Source: Vandiemenella viatica
Taxonomy: Eukaryota > Arthropoda > Insecta > Orthoptera > Morabidae
DNA length: 64,000 nt
Assembly: GCA_031002005.1 (NCBI GenBank)
Contig: JARYHS010008074.1
Coordinates: 276,397,930-276,461,929 of the forward strand
Direction of reading: 5' to 3'
Shown piece by piece: positions 56,340 to 64,000 of the stretch. The position numbers and the translations under genes were made by a program. Each line of letters starts with the position of its first letter. Within the stretch, counting starts at the first letter, position 1. Below the pieces are notes generated by a model that was not told the origin of the DNA, did not search any database, and saw only the letters and a program-made list of their open reading frames with translations.

Positions 56340-57579
56340 TTTAGAAATATCTATGCCAATGCATATAGCTGCTATCTAGAGCAGAAATTCTTAACGAGAT
56401 ATTTCCTTGTTTTTAATGGCAAAATTCATACACATTCAAATGTCTCAAATTAAGTAACAAATAATAATAAATTACTTATTTTAATAATCATCCAGTTAAG
56501 TGTACCTTTGATTGAAAAAAAAATATTTTAATACTCTTATCAATAGTACTTGATTTAGATCAGTACAGGATGGAAGTTCTGAATCACAAGAATTAATCCC
56601 AACTCTGTGTGAATCAAGTTAAAGAAATATTGTGAACTGAAACAATGAATTCAGAAAAGAGGTTGCAGCACTTACGGGCTGTGGGTTTGACAACAGTATT
56701 TTTGGCAAATACAGGCTATGCGAGGATGTTGTGTTTATTTTTTGGCGTCTTGTTTAGTCCTCTTATCAATTCGTCTATTTGTGTAGTTATAGGACTTCAT
56801 GTTTCTTTACAGCTTCCAGTCATCAGGAATAAATGTTCCGTTTAAATTCATTCAGAGCTTCAATCTTCAAACTTATTAACTTAATTTCTTCTATTTGAAT
56901 AACAAACTTTCATATGAATGCTAGCAATTTATTAAAGTAGCATTCAATAGATAAGGTTCCGAAGATACAAGGTCATTTACTCATAGTAACTGTTTACATC
57001 AACTCAAACCACACACCTAATACCTCATTCCCTTTGTTTGTTACTCCGGTCATTTCCATGACTACTAATTTCTCCCTGAGTAACGATTGTAATTTCTCCA
57101 TGAAACTTGTTATGCTATAAGGACTGATGCTGCAAGCTGGAATTTTAATGGCCAAGACAATGGAAGCTACTTAGCTGGCAAACACGTATTTTAAAGAAAG
57201 ATCTCTCCTGTGGTCATATAAATGAAACTGGTGGGGGGGAAAAGGTATATGTTCTTAAGTCTTCCAGCTGTATATGTTGAAAGGTCAAGTATCATGGGAA
57301 TTGTATTGCTGTATGAGAAGACTGTTTAGTTGCAAATCTGCTTGGAAGTAAGATGCTACTTTGGGGATAAATATAAGTTCATAAGCTATATTTTACATCT
57401 AGATGGGGCCACTATTCACATCAAGTCCGTTAAAGGATTTCTTGGAGTCATTTTACAACAATAACTTATTCCACATTTTGGTAATTTCATCTGATTTCCC
57501 TACTGTATAAGGATATCCGAAATCTAAGTCCTCCAAGAAAAGTTAAAGAAGCATGCAGGAAATTTATCTAATCAACGAG
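56340..57579. other. Nothing recognised
   Basis: A 66-codon plus-strand frame at 56645-56842 has two hydrophobic stretches but no other support; no element seen. Confidence 0.35.
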
Positions 57580-57735
57580 GTGGAACAGTATGGTGTGGCA
57601 AGGAATGGGAGCAAATTCAACCAAGGACCATCCTGGCATTCACCAGGAGCGATTTTGGGAAACCATGGAAAACCAAAACTGGGTTGCCGGATGGAGATTC
57701 AAAGTTACATCCTCCCAAATGATGTGTCTAGAAAC
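57580..57735 (-). mobile_element. Decayed SINE, family A
   Basis: GATTTTGGGAAACCATGGAA, GGAGATTCAAAGTTACATCC and CATCCTGGCATTCACC match the complement of the family body and B-box region with many changes. The tRNA box A end and tail are eroded. Confidence 0.75.
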
Positions 57736-58034
57736 ATTGCAGTGTGAGAAAGGATTATGCTGAAGAGGCTGCTGCTATTTTTTCCCATGCTAAATAAAAC
57801 TTGTATTAAACCTTTCTTTTTATGCCAATAAAAAAGCTTAGACTAAAAAAAAAAATCAACAAAGTACTTACTCTTCATTTTAAAAATTTGTCAATCCTCC
57901 GATTCACATGAACTGGATGAAACTATGATGCTCACAACATTTGTGTGTAACAGATAATGTATAGATGTAGAAAGCTTTTTCTATATTTATAAAACTATCT
58001 GAACTCCGACTATTCGAATCGCTGAATAGCTTTT
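57736..58034. other. Nothing recognised
   Basis: Short AT-rich stretch; may include upstream decayed Tigger sequence. Confidence 0.35.
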
Positions 58035-58555
58035 TTGAGACATGCTTGGAACAAGTTGAAAGGCTTACCAAATGAAGTAGAGAAGGAAAAGGAGAAAAAG
58101 GAAAAAGAAGCTCCAGAAAAGAAAAGGGAAGAGACGGGAGAATATGGGGATGACATGTCACTTGAGGAATTCAGAAACATTCTTTTGAAAATTCCTGGAT
58201 ATTCAGAAGTTAGTGCTGAAGATATAGGAGAGTGGGTGGTGTGTGATTTGTCAGACCCTGGATATGAAATTCTAAATGATGATGAACTTATTGAAAGTGA
58301 GAGAGAATAAAGTGTCTAGGAAGAAGATGACCTTAATATCGAAGTTGAAGCAGACATGGGACCATCAGTTAGTCAAGCATTTGCTGACCTTGAAACTGCA
58401 CTGAAGTGGACGGAGCGTCAGCTCGAGTGTGACCACATGCAACTTCGATGTCAAGCGGGTGCGCGACTTGGCTGCCCGAAAATGGATGAATTCAGTCAAA
58501 CAGCTTACTTTGACCGAGATGTTCAGCAAGCAATGACTTATTTACAGTACGGTAC
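58035..58555 (+). pseudogene. Tigger/jerky-like transposase C-terminal remnant
   Basis: One reading frame with two stops (TAA at 58308, TAG at 58317) gives a Lys/Glu-rich stretch, MSLEEFRNILLKIPGYSEV, EDIGEWVVCDLSDPGYEIL, an acidic stretch, then GPSVSQAFADLETALKWTER. The final acidic part followed by a SxAFxxLETAxKWxE(Q/R)QxECD segment is typical of the C-terminal tail of pogo/Tigger transposases. The DDE domain is not found upstream. The fragment ends where a LINE tail begins. Confidence 0.7.
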
Positions 58556-58630
58556 ATGCCCGCAGGATGAGCACCCTCTGCCACCCACAATTTTGTGAAT
58601 TGCGGAGTATATATATAGATGTAGATGAAA
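58556..58630 (+). mobile_element. CR1-like LINE 3'-end fragment
   Basis: CACCCTCTGCCACCCACAAT, then GTGAATTGCGGAGTAT and ATAGATGTAGAT match the complement of the LINE 3' end at 19758-19830 (TGCCACCCACAATGTTTGTG, ATTTGCAGAGTATGGATG). This is a severely 5'-truncated copy of the same or a sister LINE, in plus orientation. Confidence 0.78.
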
Positions 58631-60829
58631 ATGCAGCGTCACCAGTGTTGACCACCTCTTCTGTCTAGAACTACAAATTTCTAAAGCAAAAATTTCTTTG
58701 AGAGGAAAAAAAACACCAGTTGCACTATTCCATTCTTTCTATTTTTGGGCTAAATTTTAATTTACTATCCCATTTACCCATTCCAAGGCTAATCCAGTAA
58801 CTTTTAGCTTTTCTTCCATTCCCAAGCAGTCAGCTTATTATTCTGCTGATGAAGTATATAAAGCTGTAAGTGTCACATTTCTGTGAAATTTATCTCTCAT
58901 TTCCTAATTTTTACTGGTATTATCTATGGTAACAGATTGTCTAAACAGAGATAGAGAAAGGTACAAACTCAAGATTTTTTTTTTTTGTTTCAAACCTGGT
59001 AATTGCATGTTTGATTTAAATCTTACATTTATTTTCAGAGTCAGATAGGCGAGCAGTCAAATCATGGATTGACATTTATTCCCTTTCCTTTCTTGCTTTT
59101 CAAATAAACATCACTAGGCTAAGATACTTGCATTCATCATGAGGTCGTAATTCACTTGCTGTTGGAATGTGCAGAGGCAGTTCCGCAAACCCTGGATAAT
59201 TCACGAAGTGTGAGGTAACCATCTCTTGCTGATGATCCCTTGTATTGAAGATTCTCTGCAATAAATGATACAAATATGTTAATACAACAACAGATTGGAT
59301 TGGGGGAAAAATGAAAATAATCACAGGATGTGAATTCACTACTACCTGCTATCCTGCCCGTGTGTTGAAAATCCTCTGTAATAAAGGTAATAATTAGGGT
59401 TCGAATCTTTTATGAGCAAAAAAAAAAATAAAAAAAAATAGAGAAATATGCAGGCAAATACGACTTTAAAAATGATTAAATATGACCTAAAAATGACAAA
59501 ATATGATCGAACATTTAAATTTACTATACTTCAAAACGTGCTCAATGATACATAATTTATTTTAACCAGTAGTGTCGCTTTCATGCAGACAGCATAATTT
59601 GCTTAAATCGTTTTGTTGAAGTCACTTTAATTTTAGATAATTTACAGAATAGAACTCCATCTGTACTAAAATGCTCCTCTCTATATTTCCTTACGTAACT
59701 TCACACTTTCAGAAAATTTTATTTTTGGCATGGCGGTAGGTCTACTCGCTGATCCACTGCAGATTTAACAATGACTGAGGATGTTTCATTGAGACATTGA
59801 CGAGGATCGACACCGACATGCTTCCTGCTGCATTGTTGAGATTAAAAGGTGGGCGGAACATTATGTTTAGAGTGTGACAATAATGTATAACTTTAATTAT
59901 TGACTGGTGAATTCTGACCACAATGAAAATTAGTTGTGTTTTTTCCGCCACCTATATAGCTGAAGTACAGTTCTACGAATAATTATCTTAATTTCTTCTC
60001 ATCTATATCTTGTGAATTCCCAATACTATTAACAAAACTATCAGATTTTTTCTCAAAATATGACCATAAATATTATCAAAATATGACCAAAACTAGGTAA
60101 ATGGTCTGAATATGCATTTATATGATATATAAAATACATTTAAATACAATCAAACACTGAATCGATGTTCACATGGCCATTGCTACTATAAAACAGTGAT
60201 GAATGCCCACAGCTCTAAATATACAATCAAATGCCACAGCCACATCCTAGGTGAGACCTCTGAAAAATGCAGAACATTCTGTGACAGCATGTTCTGTAAC
60301 CAACAGGAGGGAGTGATTGCAAGCGTCTGGCATCTTGAATCTAACTGCATACATTCAGAAAAGGGGGGAATGGAGTTTGTAGACAGAAAAGCTCCTAAAA
60401 CACAGAGAACTCCAATGCTTCCAAGGTGAAAGTTACATTGGGAATAACAATGACGGACTTGGAAAAAAGTAAATGATTAGGCATAAAAGATTAATTATTT
60501 GCGGGAATCTGGAATGTCAGACCTGAACAATAAGGGAAATCAGCTGGTATAGGAAAAAATAAAATAAACAGCACTAATATGTGAGACAAAAAAGAAACAA
60601 TGGGGAATGAAAGATTTAACAGGTTATGTGTGAAAGTACCAGGGTAATTTTCATGAATGGCAAATGAAAATCTGATGTGTCTGTATGGGAATGAAAGAAT
60701 CATCACAGGTTAACACAAGTTAGAGAGAAAACTTAATAGTAATAGGATTATTAACTGTAAAGGGCATAACATAACACCAGCTTCTATTATGGTCTATAGA
60801 CAGTTTTGGATCAAATCATTATAAATGAA
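58631..60829. other. Nothing firmly recognised
   Basis: A minus ORF at 59100-59336 contains QRIFNTRDHQQEMVTSHFVN, preceded by an acceptor-like TTTATTGCAG, but has no recognised relative and no partner exon. Part of this unit (CCTCTGTAATAA / TCTCTGCAATAA) is repeated about 120 bp apart at 59249-59265 and 59369-59385. Confidence 0.35.
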
Positions 60830-61720
60830 AATGGTGTCAAGCTTCCAGTTGTGTCATATTATTACAGACATTATGAAGATCAAAATCTCTGCCTTCCAAC
60901 AAATTCAATTAAAACTGCAAGCTGGTGTAATTGGTATTTGTTTCAGCATTGTCAAAGAAAAAAAGTAGAAGACAAACCTCAAACTTTGGAAGTAATCCCG
61001 CACATTTACAGCACACTGATTGACAGGATAAGCTTAAATATTGAATACCTTTTCATATGGATGCTTTTGAACTTGTTAAAAAGCATTTTGACCAAGGAAT
61101 ATTTGATTTTTTCCACCATGCTTTGACAACCACCTATATCCTGCATGAAGTACAATATTATGAACACGTAAATGGTGTACCAATGGGATCACAATTATCA
61201 CCAGATACTGCAAATTTTTCCATAGAGTTCTCCTCACATTAAAATGTTTCTCTAAGTATGTTGAATGCACTTTTGCGATATGGCTACATATTTGAAACTG
61301 CTGGACCAATTCCTGACACATTTGAGTACAGTCTATTTGAGTATTATGTTTACCACAGAGTTAGAAGAGGACAGTTGCCTGCTGTTACTTTAAGTATTAG
61401 GGAAGGAAGGGAGGAGAGGGAGAACATGCTGAAACAATGTTAGGGCACTCAGTTTATCGTAAGCCTATCTTTAGGCTAACGCCACCCAGTGAAAAACTAC
61501 ACATATCTGACCGACTTCGCACATAAAACACAAAGGGAATGTTACATGCAGCCTTGCACCTAAATTAAGACTACCACCATAGAACTTTCACAAAAAAATG
61601 TTTACAAGGAACACGAAGGAAATTTCCCTATAAATGTTTTTCCCCATTACTTATCTTCAATTCCTTGACTGAAGTTTCGCCACCCACCCACTACTACACT
61701 TTATTAATTATATTTTTTGT
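60830..61720 (+). pseudogene. Penelope-like reverse transcriptase remnant
   Basis: The plus strand gives FELVKKHFDQGIFDFFHHAL, then EVQYYEHVNGVPMGSQLSPD and TANFSIEF. The Y..VNGVPMGSxLSPxxANF box matches the RT motif typical of Penelope-like elements (GVAMGSPLSP). The YVDD segment is not found. A second piece, YRKPIFRLTPPSEKLHISD, corresponds to the VYRKPT region downstream of the catalytic box. Frames are broken at several places. It is a separate insertion from the 25-26 kb fragments, which cover only the GIY-YIG end. Confidence 0.62.
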
Positions 61721-63420
61721 TGTTAAATTGTTAAACACTACCCTGATTAATTTATTCCAACCCACAACTTAATTAGCAACAACATAAAAACTTTCAACTC
61801 CCTTATGCATGAAATAAAGTTGATGCTTGTGGTCATTTTTCACAGCAATGTATTACTACTACTGATTCTTCTACCAACATCCATCCCAGCCTCATCGCTA
61901 CACCTCCAAATTTATACAAAAACAATTCCCTCCCCCCTCCCCCCCCCCCAGATTGAACATTTGGAGAGTAAAGTAACCACCTCTTAACAAAGAAAAAGGT
62001 TGTCTTGGTGTTGAAACGATGCTGAGTAGTGCATCTTCTATCCATGTTCAATGCAACCATTATCTTGAGTAAGCAGTGGTTATTCTCATGTGCAAATTTA
62101 TCTGCTTTATAATGTCCATTTCCTAACGCTATAAATATAGGAATTACAAATTACAATAGGGAAATGAACCAAAATTTATCTTAGATGATGTGACAAATTT
62201 TCCAGTTTTAGCCTTTTTTCAACTATAGAAAATTGTGGAGGGTGGGTATTGAAGTGTGCCTCATTAAGTGATTCTTAGCCAGGAATATAGTGGGCATAAA
62301 AGGGTCATGATTTGAAATTAATACCCGATCCTAGCAAAATATCAAAACTAACCTCTGCTGGGCAAATTGAACAAAATTTAATAAAATCTTAAAAATGTAC
62401 AATAAATCTTAACAACAAATATAAATAAGTGAAAATAAATAAATAATGGACCATGAAACAAGGAAATGCCAGGGACAGATACAGGGCACTTTGGATCCTG
62501 GATGAATTATTGGTGGCCACAAGGCAGCTCATCTAGGACTGGTGGTCAAACCTGTGGAAGAAGCCAGGCAGTGTGGAAGAAGTTAAATGGATTATTATAT
62601 GGGAGGTTTTGCAGATGGTATGTCCTATGATGGGGAAAGCTTTTCCTAGTGACAAGGTTGGTAAAGTGGCGTAGTCGTGGTGTACGTTATACATATTGAA
62701 GTGGAATCTGTGCATGGAAAGATCCTTGTAATTGTCTTATGGTACAAGGAAGACTATGTTTGTGGACTAGGAGTTCGCAGAGGTTAGGAAGCCTGCTGAA
62801 ACCAGTTTTGGTAGGGGCAGGAGAATTATGGGAAGAATCTCAGTTCCGCTTAGATTTGCAGCCTTGCTGAAGGATTCTGTTGATGGAACAAGTATAGACA
62901 ATAGTTTGAATTTCTGGAGACAGGTTTCAGGTAGTCCTGATGCCAAGGTTCACAGACCCGAGTGGTGAAGTGGTACTGCCAGTGCAGCGTTCAGCAGAAT
63001 GACAGTCGTGGACTAGGTTGGCATGGTCAAATGTAGGGGTAGATGAAACGGTGAGTTGTTGGAGATTATGGAGAGTTGCAATATAGAAGGTGGTGAAGAG
63101 GGCACGTTCACAGCTGAAAAGTTATTTAGGCTTGGAAGTAGGACAGTAGAACAGAGAGCAAGGTGTGGTTTTCAGAGGAGGAGGATGAAGTATATTCAGT
63201 TGGGCAGTGGATGGTTTTGAGGAAATCAGTAGGAGTTGCACTTTTGATTGGTGGACAAGTGATTGGCATGGAAGAAATTGCCCCACTGCAAGACATCATC
63301 TCAGCAATGTAGACAACTTGTGCAAATTGTTGTGAGCATGCCTACTGCTGGAATTTGCCAATTGCTACAGAAGTGCAATTACTTCCGGGGATGTTGTGTT
63401 TTGTGAAGGGATATGAGGTG
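61721..63420. other. Repeat-like sequence, not identified
   Basis: From about 62450 to 63420 the plus strand is unusually G-rich (GGTTGGTAAAGTGG, GTTGGCATGGTCAAATG and similar), different from the AT-rich introns. No ORF, TIR or LTR was found. The dispersed motif (TTATCTTAGATGATG) is at about 62176. Confidence 0.35.
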
Positions 63421-63422
63421 TC

Positions 63423-63447
63423 TATATATATATATATATATATATAT
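63423..63447. repeat. (TA)n microsatellite
   Basis: About 12 TA units between GTGTC and TGTTTGCC. Confidence 0.95.
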
Positions 63448-64000
63448 GTTTGCCAGATTAGTACTCTGTTGCAGGACAAGGTAAGTGAAGGCCAAGGACT
63501 GTTTGTAGCAGAAGGAATGTAGGGCATGACTCTACTGGGACCGTTTATGAACATTTTCTGTATCATTTATTTCTTTTTTTTAAGCGTCCCTCCCATTTTT
63601 CGTTTGGGTTAAAGCAACTCATGTTCCCAGTTTTGGTGACAAATTTCCCACGACTTGGGCGCAAAGGGTTCGTTTTTATCATTTATTCCCAGCTACCTTT
63701 GAATATTTTGTCACTGTCTCATCTGTTTACTGATCTCGCATGTATCAGCATGCATTTCAAATCTCGTTAATGTATACAAATCTGGCTGCAGATAATATTT
63801 TCCACAGTTGCCTATCAATAGATTTTTGTAAATAAAATGCTGTATATGAACAACTATTGTTTTTGGAGTTATTTTATCCTCATATCCCCCTTGTGATGTG
63901 GGGCATCATCAGTGGCTGTAAATGTATGTTTTACTTGTGTATCATTACGATTATTAACTAAAATACAAATCATTATCCACATATTTATATACACACACTG
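63448..64000. other. Nothing recognised
   Basis: Right edge of the window; no exon of Nup358 or other gene seen. Confidence 0.4.

Noticed and set aside
59100..59339. Nup358 upstream exon
   Set aside because: An acceptor-like site precedes it, but the peptide resembles no part of the Nup358 N-terminus and it sits among short repeats.

Overview
The window is AT-rich, intron-rich animal DNA, most likely from an insect with a large, transposon-laden genome. Mariner elements, a CR1-type LINE with its usual 3' end, Penelope-like elements and tRNA-derived SINEs resembling those of orthopteroid insects all point that way. The species cannot be fixed from the sequence. No bacterial, organellar or viral gene was seen.

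The only host gene I recognise is the nucleoporin Nup358/RanBP2, on the minus strand. Ten exons were placed by reading frame, splice sites and phase: 51717-51929, 46646-46766, 37924-38083, 33707-33864, 32370-32764, 32027-32256, 30381-30611, 17800-17877, 13716-14800 and 1-1540. All junction phases agree. They encode the distal part of the N-terminal alpha-helical/TPR region, a coiled coil, a Pro/Ser/Thr-rich linker, the first Ran-binding domain, an FG-repeat stretch and the start of the second Ran-binding domain. The C-terminus lies beyond position 1. The first exons lie to the right and were not found. The 1-1540 exon has a +1 frameshift in a run of seven A (minus strand) at 389-395.

Nearly everything else is mobile DNA in the introns. 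At 7.0-9.7 kb a SINE sits in a mariner, which sits in a LINE. At 10.1-12.8 kb a mariner is split by a TIR element beginning CAGGGTGGCCAC. At 19.8-30.0 kb a CR1-like LINE is split by a 4.3 kb element with ~380 bp inverted repeats, a pogo/Tigger-like transposase and tRNA-like sequences. That element in turn carries two head-to-head Penelope fragments with hammerhead-ribozyme-like motifs. At 42.3-45.3 kb a ~168 bp satellite contains an apparently intact mariner. At 49.3-50.0 kb there is a ~185 bp tandem repeat.

Right of 52 kb there is a hAT-like element with an 8 bp target duplication, a G/C-tract MITE, a Tigger remnant, a LINE tail, a Penelope reverse-transcriptase remnant and one unassigned ORF. 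I saw no clearly new multigene system. The most unusual items are the paired hammerhead-like motifs (one with an intact core, one with the G12 base changed), the tRNA-like sequences inside long TIRs, and the satellite's alternating two-monomer organisation.
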